Source: Pseudomonas fragi (GTDB lineage Bacteria > Pseudomonadota > Gammaproteobacteria > Pseudomonadales > Pseudomonadaceae). From it: a stretch of DNA of 64,000 bases. Shown piece after piece: positions 1 to 9,029 of this stretch; position 1 is the first letter of the stretch, and each line of letters opens with the position of its first letter. The notes under the pieces were generated by a model, which ran no database searches, was not told the origin of the DNA, and worked only from the letters and a program-made list of their open reading frames with translations. Location of the stretch: NCBI RefSeq assembly GCF_025426255.1, contig NZ_CP104861.1, positions 1,798,001 to 1,862,000 of the forward strand, in the 5' to 3' direction. The translations under genes and the position numbers were made by a program.

Positions 1-274
1 TAAAATCCTGCATCAGTACCCGGGCCGGGCGGTACTGGATTTCCCGGTCGCTGCTCCGTTCCTTGAGCCAAGCGGCCAGGGCCTTTAGGTCGGGCTCGGT
101 GACCGTTTTACCGTCCTCCCAGCGCAGCAGGTTTTCCAGCAGTACTTTGAGCGACATCGGCAACTTGCTCAAATCGCCCAGTGACTTGGCGGCGAGCGGC
201 AGGCTGAAATAGTGATAAGTCTTATCGTCGACTTTTAGTGTGGCCAGAGTGTTCAGGCTATCGAGGGAGGACAT
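1..274 (-). CDS. acnA: Aconitate hydratase A, N-terminal part (cut by window edge)
   Basis: Aconitase A interconverts citrate and isocitrate in the TCA cycle, in the cytoplasm. Translating the minus strand from the ATG at 274 gives about 91 residues with no stop before the left edge. They read MSSLDSLNTLATLKVDDKTY at the start and later contain LPMSLKVLLENLLRWEDG and SDREIQYRPARVLMQDF, which are the well-known conserved N-terminal blocks of bacterial AcnA. A good ribosome binding site (AAAGGAGT) lies 6-8 bases upstream of the ATG. The iron-sulfur cysteines and most of the enzyme lie outside the window. The gene is divergent from rlmM, with about 200 bases between them. Confidence 0.93.
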   Translation of the reverse strand, partial: MSSLDSLNTLATLKVDDKTYHYFSLPLAAKSLGDLSKLPMSLKVLLENLLRWEDGKTVTEPDLKALAAWLKERSSDREIQYRPARVLMQDF

Positions 275-478
275 GAAATGACTCCTTTAGACGGATCACG
301 GGGTTAAAGCAGAGCTTCTAACCTAGCTCTGATTCCGGGCTGTGGCTAATAACTGGACTGTCTATGCGGGTTCAAGGTTCCGAAGTCAGTTATCATGCCC
401 GCCTTTTCGTGACACGCCTTGCTCCAAAGCAAGGTTGCGCAGCAGGCCAATTCCCGCCAGTTGCCCAGGAGTAATTCA

Positions 479-1555
479 ATGAACACCCTTTTTATGCACT
501 GCCGCCCCGGTTTTGAAGGCGAAGTCTGCTCGGAAATCGCCGAGCATGCCGCTCGCCTTAACGTGTCTGGCTATGCCAAGGCCAAGCCGAGCACTGCCTG
601 CGCCGAGTTTGTGTGCACCGAAGAAGGCGGCACTGCACGCCTTATGAACAATTTGCGATTTGCCGAGCTGATCTTTCCGCGCCAATGGGCCCGGGGCAGC
701 TTTGTCGATCTGCCGGAAACCGACCGGATCAGCGTCATCCTTGAGCACATGGCCGATTTTCCGGTGTGTGGCAGTCTGTGGCTGGAAATCGTCGACACCA
801 ACGATGGCAAAGAGCTGTCCAACTTCTGCAAGAAGTTCGAAGCGCATTTGCGCAAGGCGTTGATCAAGGCTGGCAAACTGGTTGAAGACGACGCGCACAA
901 GCCGCGTCTGCTGCTGACCTTTAAAAGCGGCCGCGAAGTGTTCCTCGGCCTGGCGGAGTCCGATAACTGTGCCATGTGGCCCATGGGCATCCCGCGCCTG
1001 AAGTTCCCGCGCGAAGCGCCGAGCCGCTCGACCCTCAAGCTCGAAGAAGCCTGGCATCACTTTATCCCCCGTGATCAATGGGATGAGCGCTTGCACAGTG
1101 ACATGACCGGCGTTGACCTGGGCGCCGCCCCGGGTGGCTGGACCTGGCAGTTGGTCAATCGCGGCATGATCGTGACCGCCATCGACAACGGCCCGATGGC
1201 TGAAAGCCTGATGGATACTGGTCTGGTGCAGCACTTGATGGCCGACGGCTTTACCTTCAAGCCCAAGCAGCCAGTGGACTGGATGGTCTGCGATATCGTC
1301 GAGAAACCGGCGCGCAATGCGGCGATGCTGGAAGAGTGGATCGGCGAAGGCCATTGCCGTGAAGCGGTGGTTAACTTGAAATTGCCGATGAAACAGCGCT
1401 ATGCCGAAGTGCGACGTTTGCTTGATCGCATCGCTGACGGCTTCAAGGCGCGGGGCATCCAGGTTGAAATCGGCTGTAAGCAGCTGTACCACGACCGTGA
1501 AGAAGTGACCTGTCATCTGCGTCGACTGGACGTTAAAAAACCTAAATCTCGCTGA
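479..1555 (+). CDS. rlmM: 23S rRNA 2'-O-ribose methyltransferase RlmM
   Basis: RlmM methylates the ribose of C2498 in 23S rRNA using S-adenosylmethionine. The 358-residue product has the N-terminal segment [20 protein letters not shown], a THUMP-like middle region, and a C-terminal Rossmann methyltransferase domain. That domain carries the SAM-binding loop [15 protein letters not shown] near residue 217 and the later block [13 protein letters not shown] expected for this RrmJ-like family. Length matches the family (about 360). The open frame extends upstream to a TTG at 419, but the ATG at 479 is preceded by AGGAG at 467-471 with ideal spacing, so it is preferred. tusA follows 14 bases after the stop and is probably co-transcribed. 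Confidence 0.95.
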   Translation: MNTLFMHCRPGFEGEVCSEIAEHAARLNVSGYAKAKPSTACAEFVCTEEGGTARLMNNLRFAELIFPRQWARGSFVDLPETDRISVILEHMADFPVCGSLWLEIVDTNDGKELSNFCKKFEAHLRKALIKAGKLVEDDAHKPRLLLTFKSGREVFLGLAESDNCAMWPMGIPRLKFPREAPSRSTLKLEEAWHHFIPRDQWDERLHSDMTGVDLGAAPGGWTWQLVNRGMIVTAIDNGPMAESLMDTGLVQHLMADGFTFKPKQPVDWMVCDIVEKPARNAAMLEEWIGEGHCREAVVNLKLPMKQRYAEVRRLLDRIADGFKARGIQVEIGCKQLYHDREEVTCHLRRLDVKKPKSR

Positions 1556-1569
1556 TTCGGGAGTTACTG

Positions 1570-1818
1570 ATGAGTTTTACTGACCTGCCGGTTGACGGCA
1601 CTCTGGACGCCACCGGCCTCAACTGCCCTGAGCCGGTGATGATGTTGCACCAGCACATTCGCGACCTGGCGCCGGGCGGCTTGCTGAAAGTCATTGCCAC
1701 AGACCCTTCGACCCGCCGCGACATTCCCAAGTTCTGCGTGTTTCTGGACCATGAACTGGTGGGGCAGCAGGAAGAGGCGGGCAAGTACCTGTACTGGATC
1801 CGTAAAAAGCTGGATTGA
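1570..1818 (+). CDS. tusA: TusA family sulfurtransferase
   Basis: TusA proteins pass persulfide sulfur to downstream carriers, for example for 2-thiouridine formation in tRNA. The 82-residue product is the usual length and has the signature [17 protein letters not shown] near residues 13-29. Its CPxP cysteine carries the sulfur. The C-terminal half contains the [15 protein letters not shown] segment typical of the fold. GGGAG upstream of the ATG serves as the ribosome binding site. The gene lies 14 bases downstream of rlmM on the same strand, so the two RNA-modification genes may form an operon. A long REP palindrome follows the stop codon. Confidence 0.93.
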   Translation: MSFTDLPVDGTLDATGLNCPEPVMMLHQHIRDLAPGGLLKVIATDPSTRRDIPKFCVFLDHELVGQQEEAGKYLYWIRKKLD

Positions 1819-1825
1819 AATTTGT

Positions 1826-1970
1826 GTAGCCGCTGCCGAAGGAGCGAGGCTGCGTTCGATTGCGAAGCGATCGTAAAACCTGAGTCCACGGTCTGTCAGT
1901 TAAACTGCGGACTCAGGTTTTACGACGGCTGCGCCGCCGAACGCAGCCTCGTTCCTTCGGCAGCTGCTAC
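1826..1970. repeat. Long REP/REPIN palindrome
   Basis: A 145-base near-perfect inverted repeat fills the gap between tusA and the convergent MATE gene. The outer arms are 1826-1858 and 1938-1970 (33 bases each, starting GTAGCCGCTGCCGAAGG). A second pair of arms is at 1872-1887 and 1909-1924 (CGTAAAACCTGAGTCC and its complement). The outer arms belong to the GTAGCCGCTG-type REP family seen in Pseudomonas. On RNA it would fold into a very long hairpin and could stop transcription from both sides or protect transcript ends. Confidence 0.85.
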
Positions 1971-1973
1971 AGG

Positions 1974-3374
1974 TTACCCGGCGCGGCGAATATGCTTTTT
2001 CGCACTACGCGCCAGCCGTACGCCGAGCATCAGCGCGGCGCAGGTCAAGCCCACGATCAAACCTTGCCATAGCCCGCTCGGGCCATTGGCTGCGCCGAAC
2101 CAGTCGGTCAGCCCCAAGGCATAACCCACCGGCAAACCAATCCCCCAGTAAGCAAACAAGGTCAGAATCATCGTCACCCGCGTGTCCTGATAGCCGCGCA
2201 GTGCACCGGCTGCAGTCACCTGGATCACATCCGAAAACTGATACAGCGCGGCAAACATCAGCAACATGGTCGCCACCTCGATCACCATTGGGTCTGCGGT
2301 GTAGACGGTCGCGATCTGCTCGCGCAGCAGCAGGATCAGGCTGGCGGAAATCGCGGCCCAAATCAGTGCGGTGCCCATCCCAACGCCCGCCACAAACCGT
2401 GCTTCCCTTGGTTGCTGACGGCCCAGTGCCTGCCCCACGCGTACGGTAATCGCCATACCCAGCGAATACGGGATCATGAACACCAGCGAGCTGAAGTTCA
2501 GGGCAATTTGATGACCCGCCACCACGGTTGCGCCCAGGCTGCCAATCAACAGGGCAATCACCGCAAAAATGCTCGACTCGGCAAATACCGCGATCCCGAT
2601 GGGCAAACCCACGCTGAGCAAACGCTTGAGAATCGCCCATTGTGGCCATTCAAAATGGCTGTAGACCTTGCTCGACCGGTAGATCGCCCCGCGATAGGTC
2701 CAGACCACCATGCCGAGGGCCATAAACCACATCACAATCGCCGTGGCCCAGCCACAGCCCACGCCGCCCATGGCCGGAACGCCAAAGTGGCCGTAAATGA
2801 AGATGTAGTTGATCGGGATATTGAGCGCCAGGGCGCACAGCCCCAGCACCATGCTTGGCCGGGTTTTGCCCAGGCCATCGCTGAAATTGCGCAATACGCA
2901 ATACAGCCCTACAGCAGGCATGCCACTGGCGATCCCGTGCAAGTACCCCATGCTCGGTTCGATCAGGTCAGGATCGACTTTCATCAAATACAGCAGCGGT
3001 TCGGCAGCGATCAGGATCAGGGCCGCACACACGCCGGTTATCAGTGCCAGCCACAGCGCCTGGCGAACGATGGGGCCGATTTCGGCGTGAGCATCTGCGC
3101 CAAAGCGTTGTGCGACTTTGGGCGTGGTTGCCAACAAAATGCCTGACATCAGCAAAAACACCGGCACCCAGATCGAGTTGCCCAGCGCCACGGCAGCCAG
3201 GTCTCGCGGCCCGACGCGCCCAGCCATCACCGCATCGACAAAACCCATGGCCGTGGTGGCGATCTGCGAAATGATGATCGGAAACGCCAGCGTCAGCAGC
3301 GCGCGAACTTCTGTGCGAACCCGGGCCGGGCGGCTGACAGCGATAGGGGGAGAGTCATGAGTTACAGAGTTCAC
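1974..3374 (-). CDS. pmpM: MATE family multidrug efflux transporter (PmpM/NorM type)
   Basis: This is an inner-membrane cation-coupled antiporter that exports drugs and dyes. The product has about 12 hydrophobic segments arranged as two repeats. Family blocks include LTLAFPIIISQIATTAMGFVD and MAGRVGPRDLAAVALGNSIW near the N-terminus, and VGLPIGIAVFAESSIFAVIA and ALGRQQPREARFVAGVG in the second half. With the GTG at 3374 as start (NSVTHDSPP next) the protein is about 466 residues, close to the usual 460-480. The frame stays open upstream to 3503, but that extra stretch does not look like MATE sequence. The start is therefore uncertain. It converges with tusA across a REP palindrome and is divergent from pdxB. 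Confidence 0.88.
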   Translation of the reverse strand: MNSVTHDSPPIAVSRPARVRTEVRALLTLAFPIIISQIATTAMGFVDAVMAGRVGPRDLAAVALGNSIWVPVFLLMSGILLATTPKVAQRFGADAHAEIGPIVRQALWLALITGVCAALILIAAEPLLYLMKVDPDLIEPSMGYLHGIASGMPAVGLYCVLRNFSDGLGKTRPSMVLGLCALALNIPINYIFIYGHFGVPAMGGVGCGWATAIVMWFMALGMVVWTYRGAIYRSSKVYSHFEWPQWAILKRLLSVGLPIGIAVFAESSIFAVIALLIGSLGATVVAGHQIALNFSSLVFMIPYSLGMAITVRVGQALGRQQPREARFVAGVGMGTALIWAAISASLILLLREQIATVYTADPMVIEVATMLLMFAALYQFSDVIQVTAAGALRGYQDTRVTMILTLFAYWGIGLPVGYALGLTDWFGAANGPSGLWQGLIVGLTCAALMLGVRLARSAKKHIRRAG

Positions 3375-3549
3375 AGTCGTGCATCCACAGTGTTTAACGC
3401 GCAAAGCCGGAGATTGTACGCCTGACCAAATGGTCAGAAAACACTGAGTTGTAGGATGTTTGTAAGCGTGACTGTGAGTACCTTCCACACCCGGCTGGCC
3501 CATTCATCGCAACAACGCCTACACTGCCTCTCCGCGAAAGGAGCCTGCC

Positions 3550-4692
3550 ATGTTGATTGTTGCTGACGAAAATATTCCGTTGATCGAAGAATTTTTTGCT
3601 GACTTCGGTGAAATACGCCGCTTGCCGGGGCGCCAGATCAACCGCGCAGACGTACATGACGCCGATATCCTGCTGGTACGCTCGGTGACTAAAGTAGACC
3701 GCGACTTGCTCGAGGGCAGCGCGGTGCGGTTTGTCGGTACATGCACCATCGGCACCGATCACCTGGCGCTGGACTACTTTCAGCAAGCCGGTATCCAGTG
3801 GTCCAGCGCCCCCGGCTGCAATGCCAGGGGTGTGGTCGATTACGTGCTCGGCAGCCTGCTGACCCTGGCCGAAATTGAAGGTGCCGATCTGACGCAGCGC
3901 ACCTATGGCGTGATTGGCGCCGGTGAAGTGGGCGGGCGACTGATTAACGTGCTGCGCTCGCTGGGCTTCAATGTGCTGGTTTGCGACCCCGTGCGTGAAG
4001 CGTCAGAAGGTGGCGATTACGTCAGCCTCGAGCAGATCATCGAGCAGTGCGATGTACTCAGCCTGCACACCCCGCTGAGCAAGACCGGCGACTTCCCGAC
4101 TTGGCACCTGCTCGATCAGCAGCGCCTGGAGCAACTGCAATCGGGCACCTGGCTGATCAACGCCAGCCGTGGCCCGGTGATCGACAATGCCGCACTGCGC
4201 GACGTGCTGACCCGTCGCGATGACCTGCAAGCAGTGCTGGATGTGTGGGAAGGCGAGCCGCAAGTGGACGTTGAGCTGGCTGACTTGTGCGTGCTGGCCA
4301 CCCCGCATATCGCTGGCTACAGCCTGGATGGCAAACAGCGGGGCACCGCGCAGATTTATCAGGCGCTGTGTGATTTTCTTGGCCATACCCCGCAGGTGCA
4401 GCTCGCCGACCTGCTGCCGGCGCCTTGGCTGGCGAAGGTCGAATTGAGTGCCGACACCGATCCCGCCTGGGCCCTGGGCATGCTTTGTCGTGGTGTGTAC
4501 GACCCGCGCCGTGACGATGCTGACTTTCGCCGCAGCCTGATTGGCAGTGTCCAGGAGCAGAAGCTGGCATTCGACGGTTTGCGCAAGCATTACCCGCTGC
4601 GCCGCGAAATCGAAGGTTTGCCGGTCCACATCGAAGGCGAGTCCGTAGCTTTGAAGCAACTGGTAAAGGCCCTGGGCGCTGTGCTGGTATAA
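3550..4692 (+). CDS. pdxB: Erythronate-4-phosphate dehydrogenase
   Basis: PdxB oxidises 4-phosphoerythronate in the DXP-dependent route to pyridoxal 5'-phosphate. The 380-residue product matches the family length. It starts [16 protein letters not shown], has [17 protein letters not shown] near residue 60, the nucleotide-binding loop [13 protein letters not shown] near residue 120, and [18 protein letters not shown] near 200. The catalytic histidine is in [15 protein letters not shown] near 255, and a C-terminal PdxB-specific dimerisation domain follows. AAAGGAG upstream of the ATG is a good ribosome binding site. PLP is also the cofactor of PvdH further along, but that link is incidental. 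Confidence 0.96.
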   Translation: MLIVADENIPLIEEFFADFGEIRRLPGRQINRADVHDADILLVRSVTKVDRDLLEGSAVRFVGTCTIGTDHLALDYFQQAGIQWSSAPGCNARGVVDYVLGSLLTLAEIEGADLTQRTYGVIGAGEVGGRLINVLRSLGFNVLVCDPVREASEGGDYVSLEQIIEQCDVLSLHTPLSKTGDFPTWHLLDQQRLEQLQSGTWLINASRGPVIDNAALRDVLTRRDDLQAVLDVWEGEPQVDVELADLCVLATPHIAGYSLDGKQRGTAQIYQALCDFLGHTPQVQLADLLPAPWLAKVELSADTDPAWALGMLCRGVYDPRRDDADFRRSLIGSVQEQKLAFDGLRKHYPLRREIEGLPVHIEGESVALKQLVKALGAVLV

Positions 4693-4710
4693 GCCTGCGC
4701 AGATAAAAAA

Positions 4711-4735
4711 ACCGGCCTTACGCAGTAAGGCCGGT
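4711..4735. terminator. Intrinsic terminator between pdxB and the small minus-strand gene
   Basis: ACCGGCCTTAC (4711-4721), a GCA loop, and GTAAGGCCGGT (4725-4735) form a perfect 11-bp stem. A run of seven A on the left side gives a U tract to minus-strand transcripts, so it is a proper intrinsic terminator for the small gene at 4785-4961 and a strong hairpin downstream of pdxB. Confidence 0.85.
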
Positions 4736-4784
4736 CAGTGAAGCGAAAGCTGTTTGATCATCGGGAAAGTCTTGTATGCAGGGA

Positions 4785-4961
4785 TCAGTCCTTGCGTGAA
4801 GGTTTGACCAGACGTTGCTCCAGCTCGTGGCAAGCGTCCTGAATCATCTCTTCGGTGATCGAAATTTCCTGACCATTTTCATCGATGATTGCGCACCCCA
4901 GAGACTGGTGTGTCTGGGTGCGAATTACGGGTACGGCTTGAGCGTTCTGTTGCAAATCCAT
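4785..4961 (-). CDS. Small conserved protein of unknown function
   Basis: This is a 58-residue acidic protein reading MDLQQNAQAVPVIRTQTHQS at the start, then LGCAIIDENGQEISITEEMIQDACHELEQRLVKPSRK in separate conserved-looking blocks. There is no signal peptide or membrane segment. The frame also has an ATG at 4976, but AGGAGA falls about 9 bases before the ATG at 4961, which makes the inner start better. The pattern of a short strand-rich half followed by an amphipathic helix suggests a folded protein. I recognise it only as a type of small protein common in Pseudomonas and can give no function. It has its own terminator at 4711-4735. Confidence 0.7.
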   Translation of the reverse strand: MDLQQNAQAVPVIRTQTHQSLGCAIIDENGQEISITEEMIQDACHELEQRLVKPSRKD

Positions 4962-5142
4962 GGCCTGTCTCCTCATCAGGGGGTAGCGCTACTGTAGATC
5001 CGTTTAATGACTGAGCTGTTACAAACACAGTGTCCATCCCAGTCCAACAGAAATATTCTGAAACTTCCAGCCTCACTTTAGAACTTTACAGCCTAGGCCT
5101 TGTAGATCTTGGTCATATTCAAAACGACTGAGAAAGGTTTAC

Positions 5143-5154
5143 CGGTTTAAACCG
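5143..5154. promoter_or_regulatory. Palindrome in the ABC-exporter upstream region
   Basis: CGGTTTAAACCG is a perfect 12-base palindrome about 57 bases before the ABC-exporter start. A GGTTTACC copy lies just upstream, at 5137-5144. It may be a regulator site. No other structure was seen in the 4977-5210 gap. Confidence 0.35.
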
Positions 5155-5210
5155 AACTTCGTTGTAGGCTGGTGGCTTTTCACCCTTGTCCTCTTTCTGG
5201 ATACCCTCGC

Positions 5211-6968
5211 ATGCTTTCTTCCCGGCACCGTCGGGCCATTCGTTTGGCCACCCATTTTCTTGCGCCATATCGTTGGCAGGCCTTTGGTGCACTGCTGGCG
5301 CTGATTGTTACGGCGGGCATCACCTTGTCGATGGGGCAGGGCATTCGCCTGTTGGTCGACAAGGGCTTCATGACTCAGTCACCGCATTTGCTCAACCAGT
5401 CGATCGGTTTTTTTCTGGTGCTGGTGCTGGGATTGTCAGTGGGCACCTTTGTGCGTTTTTACCTGGTGTCATGGATCGGTGAGCGGGTGGTCGCCGACAT
5501 TCGGCGCCAGGTGTTCAATCACCTGATCGGCTTGCATCCGGGGTTTTATGAAAACAACCGCAGCTCGGAAATCCAGTCACGCCTGACCACCGACACCACT
5601 TTGCTGCAATCGGTCATCGGCTCTTCGCTGTCCTTGTTCTTGCGCAACAGCCTGATGGTGATTGGCGGTGTGGTGTTGTTGTTTGTCACCAACCCCAAGC
5701 TCACCAGTATCGTGGTGGTTGCCCTGCCACTGGTGCTGGTGCCCATCCTGTTCTTTGGTCGCCGGGTGCGCAGTTTGTCGCGTCAGAGCCAGGACCGAAT
5801 CGCCGATGTTGGCAGTTATGTCGCCGAAGCCTTGGGGCAGATCAAAACGGTTCAGGCCTACAACCATCAACAGCAAGATCAGCAGCGCTTTGCCAGCACT
5901 GTGGAGCAGGCCTTTGCTACCGCGCGCAAACGCATCCTGCAACGGGCCTGGCTGATTACCTTGGTTATCTTGCTGGTTCTAGGGGCAGTGGGGGTGATGC
6001 TGTGGGTTGGCGGCATGGACGTGATCGCAGGGCGTATCACCGGCGGCGAGTTGGCGGCGTTTGTGTTTTACAGCCTCGTCGTCGGCAGCGCGTTTGGCAC
6101 CCTGAGTGAAGTGATTGGCGAGTTGCAACAGGCAGCGGGTGCGGCAGAGCGTATTGCCGAACTGCTGCAGGCGAAAAGCCTGATTTTGGCGCCGAGCACG
6201 GGGTTGCGCGTGTTGCCTACGCGGGTTGAGGGTAATTTGCAGCTTGAAAACCTGCATTTTTCCTACCCGTCACGGCCTGAAAGCTATGCAATTGACGGCC
6301 TGAGCCTGTCGGTCAAGGCGGGCGAGACCCTGGCCCTGGTGGGGCCATCAGGGGCGGGCAAGTCGACATTGTTTGACTTGTTACTGCGCTTTTACGATCC
6401 GCAGCAAGGGCAGATTCTGCTTGAGGGGCAGCCGATCACTCAGCTTGACCCGCAAGACCTGCGCCGTTGCTTTGCCCTGGTGTCGCAAACCCCGGCACTG
6501 TTTTTCGGCACCATCGAAGACAACATCCGTTATGGCAATGCCCAGGCTAGTGATGCGCAAGTTGAAGCTGCGGCGCGCATTGCCCATGCCCACGACTTTA
6601 TCCTGCAAATGCCCGAGGGCTATAAAACCCATTTGGGGGACGGCGGTCTGGGGTTATCGGGCGGTCAGCGCCAGCGTTTGGCGATTGCCCGGGCGTTGCT
6701 GGTCGATGCGCCGATCCTGTTGCTGGATGAAGCCACCAGTGCGCTTGATGCCCAGAGCGAGTATTTGATCCAGCAGGCCTTGCCCAGCCTGATGCAAGGT
6801 CGCACGACGCTGGTGATTGCCCACCGCCTGGCCACCGTACAAAACGCCGATCGGATTGCGGTGATGGATCAGGGCAAGTTGGTTGCCATCGGCACCCACG
6901 CCCAGTTGATCGCCAGCAATCCGCTGTATGCGCGGTTGGCGGCGTTGCAGTTCAATGTGGGGGGGTGA
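5211..6968 (+). CDS. ABC transporter, fused membrane and ATPase domains (ABCB/MsbA type exporter)
   Basis: This is a half-transporter exporter that would act as a homodimer in the inner membrane. The 585-residue product has six membrane segments within about residues 20-300. A nucleotide-binding domain follows with Walker A GPSGAGKST (about residue 380), Q-loop region LVSQTPALFFG, signature LSGGQRQRLAIARALL, Walker B ILLLDEATSALD and switch histidine IAHRLAT. The ATG at 5211 (MLSSRHRRAIRLATHFL) is preferred to the GTG at 5172, because the first 13 residues of the longer form are not family-like. The substrate cannot be read from sequence; lipids or drugs are typical. The gene stands alone, followed by a REP palindrome. 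Confidence 0.88.
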   Translation: MLSSRHRRAIRLATHFLAPYRWQAFGALLALIVTAGITLSMGQGIRLLVDKGFMTQSPHLLNQSIGFFLVLVLGLSVGTFVRFYLVSWIGERVVADIRRQVFNHLIGLHPGFYENNRSSEIQSRLTTDTTLLQSVIGSSLSLFLRNSLMVIGGVVLLFVTNPKLTSIVVVALPLVLVPILFFGRRVRSLSRQSQDRIADVGSYVAEALGQIKTVQAYNHQQQDQQRFASTVEQAFATARKRILQRAWLITLVILLVLGAVGVMLWVGGMDVIAGRITGGELAAFVFYSLVVGSAFGTLSEVIGELQQAAGAAERIAELLQAKSLILAPSTGLRVLPTRVEGNLQLENLHFSYPSRPESYAIDGLSLSVKAGETLALVGPSGAGKSTLFDLLLRFYDPQQGQILLEGQPITQLDPQDLRRCFALVSQTPALFFGTIEDNIRYGNAQASDAQVEAAARIAHAHDFILQMPEGYKTHLGDGGLGLSGGQRQRLAIARALLVDAPILLLDEATSALDAQSEYLIQQALPSLMQGRTTLVIAHRLATVQNADRIAVMDQGKLVAIGTHAQLIASNPLYARLAALQFNVGG

Positions 6969-6980
6969 GGTCTGATGTTC

Positions 6981-7053
6981 TGTAGCCGCTGATGAGGAAC
7001 GAAGGCTGCGACTCAAACACCTCGCAGCCTCGCTCCGCTCCTCCGCGGCTACA
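6981..7053. repeat. REP inverted pair
   Basis: TGTAGCCGCTGATGAGGAAC (from 6981) and a complementary arm ending GCGGCTACA at 7053 form an imperfect long hairpin between the ABC exporter and the convergent ppnP. It is the same GTAGCCGC REP class as at 1826-1970. Confidence 0.75.
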
Positions 7054-7070
7054 GAGCAGGGGTGCCGGAT

Positions 7071-7352
7071 TTAGCGGTACTCACACAGGTAAGCAGTATC
7101 TACTGCAACCTTGAGCTGGAACTTGCTGTTGGCCGGTACATTGAACTGGCTACCGGTCTTGAAGGTTTCATACTCGCTACTGCCCGGCAGTTTGACGCTC
7201 AGCTCACCCGACACCACGTGCATGATTTCACGCTCGGCCGTACCGAACTCGTATTCACCCGCAGCCATGACGCCAATGGTGGCCTTGCCTTCGGTTTGTG
7301 TGAAGGCAATCGACTTGACGGTGCCGTCGAAGTATTCGTTGACTTTAAACAT
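7071..7352 (-). CDS. ppnP: Pyrimidine/purine nucleoside phosphorylase (cupin fold)
   Basis: PpnP phosphorolyses a range of nucleosides to base and ribose-1-phosphate. The 93-residue product has the usual length and family landmarks: [17 protein letters not shown] at the N-terminus, [20 protein letters not shown] in the middle, and [13 protein letters not shown] before the C-terminal AYLCEYR. The small beta-barrel cupin pattern is clear and there is no signal peptide. GAGGAA is well placed upstream of the ATG. It lies upstream of nothing obvious on its strand, and the neighbouring exonuclease on the same strand starts 622 bases away with its own ribosome site. Confidence 0.92.
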   Translation of the reverse strand: MFKVNEYFDGTVKSIAFTQTEGKATIGVMAAGEYEFGTAEREIMHVVSGELSVKLPGSSEYETFKTGSQFNVPANSKFQLKVAVDTAYLCEYR

Positions 7353-7431
7353 GGCGATTCCTCGGAGTGGGCTAAAAATGGCTGGCCAGTATGCAGAAGC
7401 GGTTTTATCCCGTCACGCCCTTTTATGGGCG

Positions 7432-7974
7432 CTAACCCTTCAACACCAGCGGCAATAAACGGGCTGTATTTCGCGCATCTTCCAGGGCCCGGTGTTGTTG
7501 CCCGTTGAACTGCATCCCGGCCAGTTGCAGCGCGCTGTTAAGCCCCAGCGGACGCTTTAGCTGGCGGGCCTGGGCGAATTGCTGCTTGAGGTTCATGTGC
7601 GGCAATTGCAGCAGGGCACTGTCCAGCTGGTTTTGGCGCCACTCCTGCTCCAGCTGTTTGCGGTCGTAGTCGCCCCAACTGGCCCAGCCTTCAAGCCTGG
7701 GCAGATGCTGGCCCAACCAGCGTTCGAACTGTTCCCAGACCTGCACCATGGGCGCCCCGGCATCAATATTGGCCTGGGTGATCCGGGTTAGCTGCCGACA
7801 AAAAGGCGTCAACAACGGGCGCCGTTGCGGGCGAATAAAACGCTGAAAATGGCCCACTTCGCGGCCCGTGCGGGTGACCACACTGGCGCCGATTTCAATC
7901 ACTTCCATTTCTTCCAGAGGCCAGCCGCCATCATCGGTCGTGGCTTCCAGGTCAATTACCAGCCAGTGAGGCAT
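7432..7974 (-). CDS. DEDDh-type 3'-5' exonuclease (ERI-1/KapD-like)
   Basis: This is a single-domain 3'-5' exonuclease of 180 residues, likely acting on RNA or DNA ends in the cytoplasm. The first acidic pair is in VIDLEATTDDGG (residues 6-17), with EVIEIGASVV next. The second motif is WASWGDYDRKQLEQE near residues 97-111. The final motif is HRALEDARNTARLL near residues 161-174, whose H and D give the DEDDh spacing. AGGAAG precedes the ATG. Similar proteins (the ERI-1 group) trim histone mRNA or small RNA in eukaryotes, but bacterial members are poorly characterised. The substrate is therefore unknown. Confidence 0.85.
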   Translation of the reverse strand: MPHWLVIDLEATTDDGGWPLEEMEVIEIGASVVTRTGREVGHFQRFIRPQRRPLLTPFCRQLTRITQANIDAGAPMVQVWEQFERWLGQHLPRLEGWASWGDYDRKQLEQEWRQNQLDSALLQLPHMNLKQQFAQARQLKRPLGLNSALQLAGMQFNGQQHRALEDARNTARLLPLVLKG

Positions 7975-8157
7975 GTGCAGCTTCCTTGAACAGCATCGGC
8001 GTTGAGGTTGCAGCGTAGCTAAAGCACAGGCCCTGAGACTAAATTTGTAGTGGGCCAGTCAACTGCTTGCTTGCTAGTCTATATACGCTTTAATTGTGTG
8101 CGTGCTCGATCTCAGGTCGTGTGTCGATCAATAAGTTCCAGCCATGGGCGCCGCCAG

Positions 8158-8964
8158 ATGTGTATGGTTTTGAAGTGTTTGCCAATGCAGGTGGTCCACA
8201 GCCTGCTGCTGGTCCTTGGCATGGTCTGGTTGACACCGGTTTGGGCCGTCCAGGAAATCAGGGTCGGTGCCGCACACTTTCCGCCGTATACCGTGCGCCC
8301 GGAACGCGGCGCCGATATTGGCCTGTTGTCACAATTGCTCAACGCCCTCAACCAGTTGCAGAGCGACTACCGTTTTGTCCTCGTGCCTAGCTCCATACCG
8401 CGCCGGGTGCGCGATTTCGAGCGCGGGCGGGTGGACATGATGATGTTTGAAAACCCCGCCTGGGGTTGGCAGGGGCTCTCTTACATTGCTGTCGACATGG
8501 GCCTTGAAGACGCTGAAGTGTTTGTCGCCAAGCAGTACCCTGATCGCCAACAAAACTATTTCGACGACCTCAAGGGTAAACGTCTGGCGCTATTCAGCGG
8601 TTATCACTACGCCTTTGCCGGGTTCAACCCCACGCCCAAATTTCTCACCGAATCGTACAACGCAATGCTGACCTACTCCCACGAGAGCAACCTGTTGATG
8701 GTCTTGCGCGGGCGGGCAGATATTGCATTGATGACCCGCTCCAATCTTATCGACATGCTGCGCTACGCCCCGCAGGCCAAGTCGGAGCTGATCGTGTCCC
8801 AGCGTATCGATCAGACCTATCGTCACTACGCGCTGCTGCGCCCGCAAGCACCGATCCAGAGTCAGCATTTTGCCCAAATGATGCAAAAGCTTCGTGACAA
8901 TGGTCAGTTGATGGCTATTTTTGCACCTTACAAAATTGCAGTAGTCGCGGTCGAGCCTTCCTAG
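8158..8964 (+). CDS. Periplasmic solute-binding protein (family 3-like)
   Basis: The protein has an N-terminal hydrophobic signal (SLLLVLGMVWLTPVWAV) and then a compact binding-protein fold beginning QEIRVGAAHFPPYTVRPE. It carries the typical GLLSQLLNALNQL helix and the FERGRVDMMMFENPA and LRGRADIALMTRSNL motifs of amino-acid-type binding proteins. No permease or ATPase genes are adjacent, so it may be an orphan or serve a distant system. The frame is open from 8050, but residues before the ATG at 8158 look non-coding; the ATG at 8185 is also possible. The stop codon (8962-8964) directly abuts the PvdS promoter of the next gene. Confidence 0.75.
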   Translation: MCMVLKCLPMQVVHSLLLVLGMVWLTPVWAVQEIRVGAAHFPPYTVRPERGADIGLLSQLLNALNQLQSDYRFVLVPSSIPRRVRDFERGRVDMMMFENPAWGWQGLSYIAVDMGLEDAEVFVAKQYPDRQQNYFDDLKGKRLALFSGYHYAFAGFNPTPKFLTESYNAMLTYSHESNLLMVLRGRADIALMTRSNLIDMLRYAPQAKSELIVSQRIDQTYRHYALLRPQAPIQSQHFAQMMQKLRDNGQLMAIFAPYKIAVVAVEPS

Positions 8965-8966
8965 GC

Positions 8967-8990
8967 TAAATTTTTCGCCACGGTTCACGT
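8967..8990 (+). promoter_or_regulatory. PvdS-dependent promoter of the acetyltransferase gene
   Basis: TAAAT at 8967-8971, exactly 16 bases, then CGT at 8988-8990. This is a perfect fit to the iron-starvation box of PvdS promoters as described for Pseudomonas aeruginosa. It lies 39 bases before the start codon at 9030 and overlaps the end of the preceding gene. Confidence 0.85.
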
Positions 8991-9029
8991 TCTCTGCGTA
9001 ACTGTTGACGATAAACGTGAGCCCGAACC

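Noticed and set aside
476..1516. A 346-residue minus-strand open frame over rlmM
   Set aside because: rlmM is intact with conserved motifs on the plus strand; the antisense frame has none.
1822..2124. A plus-strand 100-residue frame overlapping the MATE 3' end
   Set aside because: It runs through the REP palindrome and opposite a conserved MATE region; not protein-like.
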